Shown here: positions 28,304-36,422 of the stretch, in pieces
Layout of the letters: each line of letters opens with the position of its first letter
How positions within the stretch are numbered: the stretch's first letter is position 1
Source of the DNA: Desertivirga brevis
Lineage (GTDB): Bacteria; Bacteroidota; Bacteroidia; Sphingobacteriales; Sphingobacteriaceae
Direction of reading: 5' to 3'
DNA length: 64,000 nucleotides
Assembly: GCF_017355835.1 (NCBI RefSeq)
Contig: NZ_JAFEWF010000002.1
Location: 62,001 to 126,000, forward strand
Position numbers and translations under genes: made by a program
Notes under the pieces: model-generated
Told to the model about the DNA's origin: nothing
What the model saw: only the letters and a program-made list of their open reading frames with translations
Database searches by the model: none

Positions 28304-29167
28304 TTAAAAGCAGGATATACTCCATTTCGCATTCCAGCTTCCACCGCTTTCTAATTTTATAATCCCTTCTTTCTGTTCGAGTTTCTGATTATGATTTATT
28401 GAATCAGCTATTCCATACCAAGGCTCAATACAGACGAATGGCGCGTCTTTCGCCGCCCACAATCCCATATACGGAAACCCAGCAAAATCACAATGGAGGC
28501 CATGCGTGGTCTTGTCACTGCAAATCGAAATTCGGGTTGATTTTAAGTCTTTAAACACAAGTGCATCATCATAAAACAAATTCGGATTCAACGACAGTTT
28601 ATCTTGATCCTTGAAATAGTCTACTGGTTCCGCAATTAGGTTATTCTTTAATGTCCACCGGTTCGAATTTTCTAGTTCACTAAAATGGAAATAGTAATCT
28701 TCATAGGTGGTACCTTTTATAAGCGGAACTTGAAAGGCAGGATGTGTGCCGATTGAAAACAAAAGCGGTTCAGCACCCGGGTTTTCTACTTCATAGGTTA
28801 TAGTTACAGAATTTGCATTCAGTTGGTACTTAATTCTAAGCAGGAATTCGAAAGGATATACTTTTTGTGTATCCTCATTATTCTTAAGTACGAACGAGCA
28901 AGAGTCTCCAAATACACGTTCCTTAACAAATTCCATATCCCTTGCAAAACCGTGTCTTGGTAAATTGTATTCAATGTTATTGTAGATATAAGTGTTGTCT
29001 TTCAAGCCGCCAACAATAGGGAAAAGAACAGGCGAATGTTTGTTCCAAAAAGCCGGATCACCATTCCATAAGTATTCAACGGAGTTATCTTTATGGAATA
29101 GGCTCTGTAACTCTGCACCTTTAGGACTAACAGATGCTTTTAGGATAGCATTTTCTAAGGTAACCAT
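28304..29167 (-). CDS. Aldose 1-epimerase family protein
   Basis: 287 residues of galactose-mutarotase-like beta-sandwich. Typical blocks are SPKGAELQSL, HGFARDMEF, YPFEFLLRIKYQLN, SIGTHPAFQVPL (with the active-site His) and PFVCIEPWYGIADS. It belongs to the LacX-like/YeaD-like branch and probably acts on hexoses or hexose phosphates. No sugar pathway genes adjoin it. It is divergent from the amidase gene. Confidence 0.88.
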   Translation of the reverse strand: MVTLENAILKASVSPKGAELQSLFHKDNSVEYLWNGDPAFWNKHSPVLFPIVGGLKDNTYIYNNIEYNLPRHGFARDMEFVKERVFGDSCSFVLKNNEDTQKVYPFEFLLRIKYQLNANSVTITYEVENPGAEPLLFSIGTHPAFQVPLIKGTTYEDYYFHFSELENSNRWTLKNNLIAEPVDYFKDQDKLSLNPNLFYDDALVFKDLKSTRISICSDKTTHGLHCDFAGFPYMGLWAAKDAPFVCIEPWYGIADSINHNQKLEQKEGIIKLESGGSWNAKWSISCF

Positions 29168-29209
29168 AAGAAGGAAAATTCAATCTTTAATTATAGGGAT
29201 TAAAGATAT

Positions 29210-29217
29210 TACTTTTG
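29210..29217 (+). promoter_or_regulatory. Putative -7 element (TACTTTTG) of the amidase gene
   Basis: Exact TAnnTTTG match, with a TTTA -33 candidate 20 nt upstream (29186-29189). It lies across the upstream in-frame start at 29215, which supports the later ATG at 29242. Confidence 0.5.
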
Positions 29218-29241
29218 AACAAAGGTATTGACGCAAAATAC

Positions 29242-30048
29242 ATGAGAAAACAATTTTTACCCATTCTATTTACAGCTGCACTTATTTACAGCTGCTCAAG
29301 TAACCCTTATGGACCGACGAATAAGGAGTATAAAAAGCAGGCGAAAGCTTTCACTAAAACATTAGCTGTTGTTCCTGCTGTATCAGAAATCGGTAAACCC
29401 GCACCATATCCTATAGGTACGGTAAATTTTAATTTACGGAAACCAAATTATGTAATTATCCATCATACAGCCCAAGGGGCTTGTGAAAAGACTTTGACTA
29501 CCTTCATTAGTAAAAAAAGTCAGGTTAGTGCACATTATGTAGTTTGTAAAGATGGAACAGTTCATCATATGTTAAATGATTACTTACGAGCCTGGCATGG
29601 TGGGATAGCAAAATGGGGTAGCTTAACCGATATTAATTCTGTATCAATAGGAATAGAGCTGGACAATAACGGAAATGAAGAATTTCCGGAAGAACAAATT
29701 AAAAGTCTCACCTTATTGCTGGCGAAGCTAAAGAAGGATTATAATATACCCTCTTCAAATTTTATTGGTCATTCTGATATCGCGCCTTCGAGAAAGGTAG
29801 ATCCTAATGCCTTTTTTCCCTGGAAGAAGTTATCTGAATACGGATTTGGCCACTGGCCTGATGCTGTCCTCGACTCGGTACCAGCCGGCTTCAATTCAGT
29901 TCAAGCTTTGAGGATCATTGGCTACGATACAAAAGATTCCGTTGCCGCTATTAAAGCCTTTAAACTGCATTTCCTTCAGAAGAACAATGATCCTGCTTTA
30001 GATGACAGCACTAAAAGGGTTTTAAATAATTTGCTCAGGAAGTATTAG
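29242..30048 (+). CDS. N-acetylmuramoyl-L-alanine amidase lipoprotein (AmiD-like)
   Basis: 268 residues from the ATG at 29242, which gives a clean lipoprotein signal peptide (MRKQFLPILFTAALIYSC, acylated Cys at 18). The amidase_2 zinc site is visible as IIHHTAQGACE, the YLRAWHGG and SIGIELDNNG strands, and the distal FIGHSDIAPSRKVDPNAFFPW. The C-terminal 60 residues resemble a peptidoglycan-binding helix bundle. This is the AmiD/AmpD type that cleaves muropeptides in the periplasm, probably in wall turnover or recycling. Confidence 0.92.
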   Translation: MRKQFLPILFTAALIYSCSSNPYGPTNKEYKKQAKAFTKTLAVVPAVSEIGKPAPYPIGTVNFNLRKPNYVIIHHTAQGACEKTLTTFISKKSQVSAHYVVCKDGTVHHMLNDYLRAWHGGIAKWGSLTDINSVSIGIELDNNGNEEFPEEQIKSLTLLLAKLKKDYNIPSSNFIGHSDIAPSRKVDPNAFFPWKKLSEYGFGHWPDAVLDSVPAGFNSVQALRIIGYDTKDSVAAIKAFKLHFLQKNNDPALDDSTKRVLNNLLRKY

Positions 30049-30096
30049 TGTTTTTATTGCGGATCTTAGCATAGGATATACATTGGGTGGATGAAT

Positions 30097-30140
30097 GACG
30101 GAGGACCGACGGTTCACCGACGGATCTACGACGGTTGGAA
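30097..30140. repeat. Four-copy 11-nt tandem repeat
   Basis: GACGG recurs exactly every 11 nt at 30097, 30108, 30119 and 30130, with partly conserved filling (GACGGNNNNAC). The surrounding gene-free interval 30049-30438 also has a near-repeat around CAATCCGGTAAAG / CAATCCGTAAAG (about 30160-30200). No gene was recognised there. Confidence 0.6.
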
Positions 30141-30438
30141 GTTTCTGGCATTTTCGGTCAATCCGGTAAAGTTTGGACAAAAGGACCAATCCGTAAAGGT
30201 AAGATCGTACATTCTTTCGGATGCCCAGATTATAATCACCTATTAAGCTTTCTGACAATCGATGAATTAATTTAATAGTTACACTTTTGAACTAACCAGG
30301 TTCAAAATACATACTGAGCACTCTGACTAACAATTCTTGTATTATTTAAAGAAAGTTTGGATTTTTCATTTTCCCTTCATTTTGCTTGTGTTGTTTTGAA
30401 TAAGAAAAAAATACAAACACACACTTAATTTAACGAAT

Positions 30439-31110
30439 ATGAAAATTTGGGGACTAATAGCAACAGCAATAGTAATATCAGGGTCGGTAAGTGCGCAGAC
30501 TTCCTCTGAAAATCATCATGGAGTAACGGTAAGCACAACGGCAAAATCAGAAACAACAGTAGGTACAAATAAAGGGGAAGTCGTTAGCAGTTCAGCTTCT
30601 GTAAATTCTCAGTCTTCTATTCACACCGCTAAACACACCGACAACACAGAAGAGAAGAAAACGAGAAAAGAAGCTGCTGCAACGAAAAAAGCAGAAGCAA
30701 AGGCTGAACTGCAGGCTAATGTTGAGGCAAAGAAAAAGGCATTAGAGGACACGAAAGACGAAGCTTCGTCGCGGAAAGCAGAAGCCAAAGCAGAACTGCG
30801 GGCTACAATTGAAGCAAAAAAAGACCAGGTAGCTGCTCTGAAAGAACAAACAGAAGAAGCAGTATCGGAGAAAAAAGCTGCAGCTGCAGAACGCGCAGTT
30901 GAGGCAAGAGCGAATGTAGGCGCAAGAGCGAATGCAACATTTGATGTAAGTAAAGACGCCGCTGTTGAAACATCTAAAGCAGTAAAAACTACTGCAAATA
31001 AAGCTAGAGCTGTACGAGCTAATGGATCAGTTAGCTCGGCAACAAAAGTTCAACTACGCCGTTCCGGTGTAACAGGCAGGGTGGGGACTGCTGCAGGGTT
31101 ACATCTTTAA
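30439..31110 (+). CDS. Secreted Ala/Lys/Glu-rich helical repeat protein
   Basis: 223 residues with an N-terminal signal peptide (hydrophobic 3-18, cleavage near VSA-QTS). A Ser/Thr-rich segment (21-65) is followed by two 29-residue repeats beginning KAEAKAEL at residues 84 and 113, both strongly helical and charged. An Ala-rich and then basic tail (to RRSGVTGRVG) ends the protein. I do not recognise the family. The composition resembles LEA-like or fibre-like stress proteins, but that is only composition. It has its own terminator, so it is separate from the next operon. Confidence 0.7.
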   Translation: MKIWGLIATAIVISGSVSAQTSSENHHGVTVSTTAKSETTVGTNKGEVVSSSASVNSQSSIHTAKHTDNTEEKKTRKEAAATKKAEAKAELQANVEAKKKALEDTKDEASSRKAEAKAELRATIEAKKDQVAALKEQTEEAVSEKKAAAAERAVEARANVGARANATFDVSKDAAVETSKAVKTTANKARAVRANGSVSSATKVQLRRSGVTGRVGTAAGLHL

Positions 31111-31140
31111 TAGGCTTCTACATATAACACACACTTATGT

Positions 31141-31177
31141 AAGTTTGCCTCTAAAATTGGGGCAAACTTTTTACTTT
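31141..31177 (+). terminator. Terminator after the Ala/Lys/Glu-rich protein gene
   Basis: Arms AAGTTTGCC (31141-31149) / GGCAAACTT (31161-31169) extended by two more pairs, followed by a T-rich tract. Confidence 0.75.
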
Positions 31178-31188
31178 TATACTTTTTA

Positions 31189-31554
31189 ATGAAAACGCCT
31201 GTGTTATATAGATTTGTGCTTGTTTGCCTCGTGTCGGCGTTGCCCTTATTGTGTTCAGCTGCAGGAAGCAGAAGGTCTAATTCGCTTACTAAATATAGTG
31301 GACAGGTCTTATTGTTTTTAGATTCAACTGGCAAAAAGCCTCTTCAAGAACGCAACGACAAAAAACCAAACGAGAAGAAACCCGACGACAAAAAGCCCGA
31401 CCATAAAAAACCTACTGAACGACCAGACGTAATAAAAGAGGTTCCACGGTCCAGAAAATTACCGAAGCCAGCTGTTGTTAGAGATCGAGTCCGTATAAAA
31501 CGACCACCTGTTGTTCGTCCAGGAGGCGGCAAGCAACGACTGGGATTCTATTAA
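31189..31554 (+). CDS. Small secreted Lys/Pro-rich protein
   Basis: 121 residues with a signal peptide (hydrophobic 8-24, possible cleavage after CSA). Four pentapeptide repeats of KKP plus two acidic or polar residues lie at about 58-77, followed by a basic Arg/Pro/Val tail. There is no recognised domain. It begins 12 nt after a terminator and lies 24 nt before the outer-membrane protein gene, so it is probably the first gene of the operon with the two-component system. The repeated KKP units may span a cell-wall layer; this is inference. Confidence 0.65.
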   Translation: MKTPVLYRFVLVCLVSALPLLCSAAGSRRSNSLTKYSGQVLLFLDSTGKKPLQERNDKKPNEKKPDDKKPDHKKPTERPDVIKEVPRSRKLPKPAVVRDRVRIKRPPVVRPGGGKQRLGFY

Positions 31555-31578
31555 GTAATTGTGATAACCAAAGATAAT

Positions 31579-32553
31579 ATGAAATTTATTTTGGCAAAGG
31601 TGTTGATGCTTGTGTCTGCTGCTAGTGCTTTTGGACAATCTACTGAAAAAGCTGCGCCGGATACCGCTAATAATGATAAACTTTCAGTCTTTTCTGTTGG
31701 AGCGAGTTATGGTAATACAGCGAACTATTACGGACAGACAACGGCAGAAAAGCTACCATTTGTTTCAACTGATTTATCCTATCAGTCCGGGTTGGGCTTT
31801 TTCGTGGCAGGATCGGCTATTAAATTAGTGGATCTGGGACCAGCAGTTTCAGAGCTAAACTTATCGGTGGGTTACAGTATGGATATTACCAAAAAATTGG
31901 GGGCGAGTGCTAGTTACACACGCTTCTTTTTTGCTAAGGACTCTCCATTACCACAGTCTGTTAACCCTAATACTGTAAGTGCAGGCTTAACATATGATTT
32001 CAAATGGCTGAATTCTGCTTTAAACGGGGATTATGTTTTTGGAAATGTAAAGGATGAGGAGGGCAGGAGGATGAACGATTATTATTTAACTTTAAGTAAT
32101 TCTAAAGAAATTGACTTAGGGTCAATTATAAAAGATAAGGATTATATTACAATTACACCTTCAGTAAGTTTTATAGCTGGAACTCAGTTTCTTGCGACTC
32201 CAGTCTCACCTGATAATGATAATAATTCGGAATCGGATGGTAAAAAATCAACTGGTAAAGCGCCTGGGTTCTCGCCTAAGGATATCATTAATGAGGTAAA
32301 ATCGCAGGAAAAGAAGGTTAATAGAATTAAAAAAATTGGGGGCAAGGATACGTCGCCTCAATATATATATTCTACAAGCTTCGATCTATTTACCAGTACC
32401 CTCAGGCTGCCTTTAGCCTATAACCGGGCCCATTATACACTTGAAGCGGCTTATCAACTATCAATTCCTAGTAAGAAATTTGCCGGCGTAGTTCACGAGA
32501 ATCAATCTTTTTTTACGCTTAGTTTCACTTACCTTTTCTATAAAGACAAATAG
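31579..32553 (+). CDS. Putative outer-membrane beta-barrel protein
   Basis: 324 residues from the ATG at 31579 (the frame also has a GTG at 31561). It has a signal peptide ending near SAFGQ-STE, then alternating hydrophobic and polar strands (SVGASYGNTANYY, LSVGYSMDI, VSAGLTYDF) and a terminal strand ending in Phe/Leu-x-Phe (FTLSFTYLFYKDK), as in barrels. A charged insert (about 210-260) interrupts it. No family was recognised. It is 2 nt before the response regulator, suggesting that this protein is controlled by, or sensed through, the two-component system. Confidence 0.7.
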   Translation: MKFILAKVLMLVSAASAFGQSTEKAAPDTANNDKLSVFSVGASYGNTANYYGQTTAEKLPFVSTDLSYQSGLGFFVAGSAIKLVDLGPAVSELNLSVGYSMDITKKLGASASYTRFFFAKDSPLPQSVNPNTVSAGLTYDFKWLNSALNGDYVFGNVKDEEGRRMNDYYLTLSNSKEIDLGSIIKDKDYITITPSVSFIAGTQFLATPVSPDNDNNSESDGKKSTGKAPGFSPKDIINEVKSQEKKVNRIKKIGGKDTSPQYIYSTSFDLFTSTLRLPLAYNRAHYTLEAAYQLSIPSKKFAGVVHENQSFFTLSFTYLFYKDK

Positions 32554-32555
32554 CT

Positions 32556-33236
32556 TTGAAAGTACTAATAGTTGAAGACGAAAAAACCTTGGCCTACGAG
32601 GTAGAGGCTTTTCTTAAAAAGGCATTCTTTGTGGTTGATTTAGCTCACAATGCACGGCAGGCCTTAGAAAATATAGAGATTAATCAGTATGACTTTGTGC
32701 TGCTGGATTTAGGGCTGCCCGATAAAGACGGATTGGTTGTGTTAGAACATGCCAAGAAGCATAATTCTGAGGCCGCCTTTATAATCCTCACAGCAAGAGG
32801 TAATATTGAAGATAGAATTAAGGGGCTGGACTTAGGTGCAGACGATTATCTCCCTAAGCCTTTTTCTCTGTTAGAACTTCAATCCCGGATGCAGGCAATT
32901 TCAAGAAGGAAGTTTGGTGTAAAAAATCAGGCCTTGCATTTAGGAGAGTTTGAAATAGACCTTCAAAAACGGACAGTTGCTCACAATGCTGCAGAAATAG
33001 AAATCACCAGAAAGGAATTTGATTTGTTAAGCTATATGCTCCTTCATAAAAATCGGGTCTTGACAAGGATTCAATTAAGTGAACATATTTGGGGAAGCTT
33101 TGTAGATGATGATTATGACTCCAATTATATAGATGTGCATATAAAAAACATCCGGAAAAAGTTAGGGGCTTACGGACCTGTAGATTGGCTGGAAACCGTA
33201 AGAGGAGTAGGGTATAAAATCAGGAAGCAAGATTGA
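32556..33236 (+). CDS. OmpR/PhoB-type response regulator
   Basis: 226 residues. Receiver domain with acidic pair at 7-9, phospho-acceptor Asp51 in LLDLGLPDKDG, Thr/Ala switch ILTARG and Lys101 in PKPFSLLEL. A winged-helix DNA-binding domain is C-terminal (LTRIQLSEHIWG, DVHIKNIRKKLG, ETVRGVGYKI). The start is TTG: the receiver begins immediately there and no ATG is available. The stop overlaps the kinase start by 4 nt. Confidence 0.95.
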   Translation: MKVLIVEDEKTLAYEVEAFLKKAFFVVDLAHNARQALENIEINQYDFVLLDLGLPDKDGLVVLEHAKKHNSEAAFIILTARGNIEDRIKGLDLGADDYLPKPFSLLELQSRMQAISRRKFGVKNQALHLGEFEIDLQKRTVAHNAAEIEITRKEFDLLSYMLLHKNRVLTRIQLSEHIWGSFVDDDYDSNYIDVHIKNIRKKLGAYGPVDWLETVRGVGYKIRKQD

Positions 33237-34558
33237 AGTTATTAACCAAGCTTACACTGTTCATTACGCTGTCAAAGCTCGCGATTGTGGTGCTTTTTGT
33301 TTTCCTTTTGCCTAATCTTATCGAAAGAATTGCATCCAGGTACACAGACGATTATCTAAGAGAGCAGAAGAAGAAGGTGATGAACATCATCTCTAAGAAC
33401 GGTATTGATTATTACCTTCAAGGGGAGGAAAGCATGGGTAGTTATACTATGTTGAAGGAGGAATATATTTCCCTTTCTCCTAGCGATACAGGTATTAGTG
33501 CTGATACCATTGAAACGTCAAGGCGTATTGTGGAAGGGGATACGTTAAACTATCGACTTCTTACCCATAACTTTTTATCTGAAAAAAAGCCATATCTGCT
33601 AGAAATTGGTAAAACCACAGCTACCATCAGTCAATATAACAGGCCTCTCCAGAAAATTGCTTCTTGGGTACTGGTTGCCCTTATTCTTTTTACTTTGGTT
33701 GCTGATCTAATCTATACCCGCTTTTTGCTAGCTCCTTTGGGTAAAATCATTAAAAGCAAGCTTCTAAACAGACGTTTCCCTTTCAATGACGACCCTCATC
33801 CCGTTAGAACTTCAACTTCTGATTTTCAATACCTCGATAGCTCTCTTATGACTTTGATGAATCAAATACATGAGGCTTTTGAAAAGGAGAGAGAATTTAC
33901 AGCAAATGCATCGCATGAACTAATGACCCCTATAAGTATTCTTCAAAATAAGATTGAGAATCTGCTGGGAGAAACCGAAGTGTCGGATTTGGTGCAAAGT
34001 AAGTTGATTGAGATGCATCGCACACTAAACCGTCTCAAAAAAATTGTAAACTCGTTACTCTTGATATCTAGAATTGATAATAAGCAGTTTGCCAGGTCGG
34101 AAGTAGTATCGCTAAAAGGTTTGCTTGAGGATGTGATGGACGATATAGGGCATAGGTTAGAGGAGAAGGATATTCGTTTTAGAGTATCACTGAAGAATGA
34201 TATAAGTTTAAAGAACTGCAATAGGGACTTATTATATCAGCTTTTCTATAATCTCATAAATAACGCCATCAAGTACAATAAGCCCCAAGGAGAAATAATT
34301 ATTCAGGATTCTTATCATTCAGGGAGTTTTTATCAGATTTTTATAGAAGATACAGGAATCGGAATTCCCGCGGAAGATATTCCTACTATCTTTAATCGCT
34401 TCAAGAAGTCTAATCTCGCAGAAGCAGGCGGGTTTGGGTTGGGTTTATCTATTGTAAAGAGTATCGCCTCCTATCATAAAATTAATGTTGATGTAAGTTC
34501 GATAGTAATGAAAGGAACTACTTTTACCTTGGTATTTCCTAAAGAGATTATTTATTAG
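33233..34558 (+). CDS. Membrane sensor histidine kinase
   Basis: 441 residues. Two membrane segments (about 7-30 and 142-162) enclose a 110-residue periplasmic domain with no recognised fold, followed by a HAMP-like linker. The DHp H-box EFTANASHELMTP carries His228, with Met where most kinases have Arg. The ATPase boxes are N (NLINNAIKYN), G1 (EDTGIGIP) and G2 (GGFGLGLSIVKS). It begins with TTG, overlapping the regulator stop, so the pair is translationally coupled. Confidence 0.93.
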   Translation: MKLLTKLTLFITLSKLAIVVLFVFLLPNLIERIASRYTDDYLREQKKKVMNIISKNGIDYYLQGEESMGSYTMLKEEYISLSPSDTGISADTIETSRRIVEGDTLNYRLLTHNFLSEKKPYLLEIGKTTATISQYNRPLQKIASWVLVALILFTLVADLIYTRFLLAPLGKIIKSKLLNRRFPFNDDPHPVRTSTSDFQYLDSSLMTLMNQIHEAFEKEREFTANASHELMTPISILQNKIENLLGETEVSDLVQSKLIEMHRTLNRLKKIVNSLLLISRIDNKQFARSEVVSLKGLLEDVMDDIGHRLEEKDIRFRVSLKNDISLKNCNRDLLYQLFYNLINNAIKYNKPQGEIIIQDSYHSGSFYQIFIEDTGIGIPAEDIPTIFNRFKKSNLAEAGGFGLGLSIVKSIASYHKINVDVSSIVMKGTTFTLVFPKEIIY

Positions 34559-34614
34559 TTTTGGTGTTACATAGACATCATCTATAGGGTATTGAGAAAA
34601 ACGATCGGCTTTTA

Positions 34615-34646
34615 ATTGATTGTCCTGCTGTTCTGCCTTATCTTTG
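34615..34646 (+). promoter_or_regulatory. Putative promoter of the AhpC-type peroxiredoxin gene
   Basis: A -7 element TATCTTTG (34639-34646) and -33-like ATTG (34615-34618) with a 20-nt spacer. It lies inside the longest in-frame extension and so favours the ATG at 34671. Confidence 0.6.
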
Positions 34647-34670
34647 CCGCAACTTAAAAAAGAAATATTT

Positions 34671-35216
34671 ATGATTACTATAGGTCAGAAATTCCCTTCA
34701 TTCGAAAAAACAGCGGTAGTAAGTCTTGAAAAAGGTAAAGAGTTTGAAACTCTTTCTTCTGAGTACCTTGCTAACGAAGATAACGTTTGGACAGTAATGT
34801 TCTGGTGGCCAAAAGATTTTACCTTCGTTTGTCCTACTGAAATAGCTGAATTTAACAAAGCTTATGGTGAATTCCGCGATAGAGATGCACGTTTAATCGG
34901 TGCTTCTACAGATTCTGAATTCGTTCACCTAGCCTGGAGAAAAGATCATGAAGATTTACGTGACCTTAAGTTCCCTATGCTAGCGGATACTTCTAAGTCA
35001 TTGGCTGAAGATTTAGGCATTTTGGAGCCGAAAGAGAAGATTGCTTACCGTGCTACGTTCATCATTGATCCTCAAGGTATCGTTCGTTGGGTATCTGTAA
35101 ACGATCTAAATGTTGGTCGTAACGTAAAAGAAGTTTTACGTGTATTAGACGGTCTGCAAACTGATGAACTTTGTCCTTGTAACTGGGAAAAAGGTCAAGC
35201 TACTCTAACAGCTTAA
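34671..35216 (+). CDS. ahpC: Peroxiredoxin, AhpC type with CPC tail
   Basis: 181 residues from the ATG at 34671. The frame extends 17 residues upstream, but those codons overlap the promoter. The peroxidatic Cys is in FTFVCPTEIAEF, and the C-terminal LCPCNWEKG has two Cys spaced as in mycobacterial AhpC, in which the resolving cysteine is reduced by AhpD. It detoxifies hydroperoxides and peroxynitrite. An AhpD-like gene lies 227 nt downstream, which fits such a pair. Confidence 0.9.
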   Translation: MITIGQKFPSFEKTAVVSLEKGKEFETLSSEYLANEDNVWTVMFWWPKDFTFVCPTEIAEFNKAYGEFRDRDARLIGASTDSEFVHLAWRKDHEDLRDLKFPMLADTSKSLAEDLGILEPKEKIAYRATFIIDPQGIVRWVSVNDLNVGRNVKEVLRVLDGLQTDELCPCNWEKGQATLTA

Positions 35217-35230
35217 TCAATAACATAACA

Positions 35231-35262
35231 AAAAAGTCCCCGTTAATCGGGGACTTTTTCTG
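35231..35262 (+). terminator. ahpC terminator
   Basis: Twelve-bp stem AAAAAGTCCCCG (35231-35242) / CGGGGACTTTTT (35248-35259) with a 5-nt loop. The following interval to 35443 has further weaker hairpins upstream of ahpD. Confidence 0.9.
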
Positions 35263-35443
35263 TATTGCCTTTTTTAGGCTTACTATAGAACCTTCAAACA
35301 TTTTACTCTATAAGATGGGCTTTCTGCTCATTGAGGGTTTTTATTTAAATCAATATATTTTTTAAAAGCAACAAGTATGAACTGTTAGCCGGCTTGCTGG
35401 CCGGATTGAAGATGTACTTTTTGAAACAAGAATTTCCAAAATT

Positions 35444-36028
35444 ATGAGTGAATCAACTGAAGTAATAAACGAATTTCTGGTAAGTATTGGTGTAGACCCG
35501 TCTTACAGAACTAATACTCTTGAACTATTAGAAAAAGGCGAATCTAGATACTTAAGGGATTTTAAAGTAAATTTTAATAGCACTTTAACTTCTGAGCATT
35601 TAAGTTCGAAAGAAATAGGCCTTATGGGTGTAACAATTGCTGCTAACAATAACAATAAACCTCTTTTAGCCTTCTACACTGATTTCGCCGAGAAGAGCGG
35701 AGCTACAGCAGAAGAGATAGGAGAAGCAGTTGCTTGTGCATCTTTATTGGCTTCAAACAATGTGTTTTATCGTTTCAGACACTTTACCCAGAAGGAGAAG
35801 TATACTCAAATTCCTGCGCGTATTAGAATGCAGTTAATGATGAAACCTGTTACCGGTAAGGAGTTTTTTGAGTTGATGAGTCTAGCGGTATCGGCAGTAA
35901 ATGGGTGTGAAATGTGTGTAAATGCCCATGAAGATTCCTTGATTAAGTTGGGTACTACAGAGGAACGTATTTTCGACACAGTAAGGATAGCTTCTTTAAT
36001 TACTGCTACTGGTAAAATTATTTTCTAG
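35444..36028 (+). CDS. ahpD: AhpD-like alkylhydroperoxidase (carboxymuconolactone decarboxylase family)
   Basis: 194 residues, all-helical. The AhpD catalytic signature Glu-x11-Cys-x2-Cys-x3-His is complete: the Glu of FFELMS, then GCEMCVNAHED. In mycobacteria AhpD passes electrons to AhpC. The separation by a terminator suggests separate transcription from ahpC. The length and two-domain layout match AhpD rather than short decarboxylases. Confidence 0.88.
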   Translation: MSESTEVINEFLVSIGVDPSYRTNTLELLEKGESRYLRDFKVNFNSTLTSEHLSSKEIGLMGVTIAANNNNKPLLAFYTDFAEKSGATAEEIGEAVACASLLASNNVFYRFRHFTQKEKYTQIPARIRMQLMMKPVTGKEFFELMSLAVSAVNGCEMCVNAHEDSLIKLGTTEERIFDTVRIASLITATGKIIF

Positions 36029-36062
36029 ACTAAATCTGTTTCTTTTCGCATTTAGAAGTAGC

Positions 36063-36115
36063 TTAAGGCTCAAAGTTTTCCACAAACGCGTCTTGTGGAA
36101 AACTTTGAGCCTTAA
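36063..36115. repeat. Perfect 23-bp inverted repeat after ahpD
   Basis: Arms 36063-36085 and 36093-36115 are exact reverse complements with a 7-nt loop (ACGCGTC). The stem holds TTTTCCACA / TGTGGAAAA. A normal U-run is missing, so it may be an inefficient terminator, an mRNA-stabilising stem or a protein site. Confidence 0.85.
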
Positions 36116-36252
36116 CATTTTATTAAACTGGAAATAATTTTTATTTTAGTGTAAAGGTTAACCGTGTAAGTCTTGAAGATCTACCCCACATTTCTTCGAT
36201 ATTATAGAAGGACTTCAAACGGCAAGGTTTTTAATTGTAAATTTTGGGATTG

Positions 36253-36284
36253 CCCTCGTACGAAGACTCGTGCGAGGGTTTTTT
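36253..36284 (+). terminator. Intrinsic terminator ending an unassigned transcript
   Basis: Eleven-bp stem CCCTCGTACGA (36253-36263) / TCGTGCGAGGG (36268-36278) with one wobble pair, a 4-nt loop and a T6 run. The interval 36029-36422 has no gene. The stretch 36116-36252 before this terminator can fold (AAGTC/GACTT and CTTC/GAAG pairs), so a small RNA is possible. Confidence 0.8.
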
Positions 36285-36396
36285 AATTTCTAGGATTAGC
36301 TTGAGTCAGTGTATTAATTGCTACAACACAAATAAATTAATTACATTGATTTCAAATAATTTCTATTATTTCCATATAACATTTTTCCGAATAGCT

Positions 36397-36404
36397 TACC
36401 TTTG
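36397..36404 (+). promoter_or_regulatory. Putative -7 element (TACCTTTG) of the glycine-zipper gene
   Basis: Exact TAnnTTTG match 19 nt before the ATG at 36423, which selects that start over the in-frame ATG at 36402. Confidence 0.5.
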
Positions 36405-36422
36405 TTCAAAATATTTGGAAAA

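Noticed and set aside
28660..28675. GGTTCGAAT resembling a tRNA T-arm
   Set aside because: It lies inside the aldose-epimerase gene and lacks the rest of a cloverleaf.
30022..30258. 78-codon minus-strand frame across the 11-nt repeats
   Set aside because: Its sequence follows the DNA repeat and overlaps the end of the amidase gene; no protein support.
30439..31554. Toxin-antitoxin or bacteriocin system
   Set aside because: The two low-complexity secreted proteins lack known toxin or leader motifs, and a terminator separates them.
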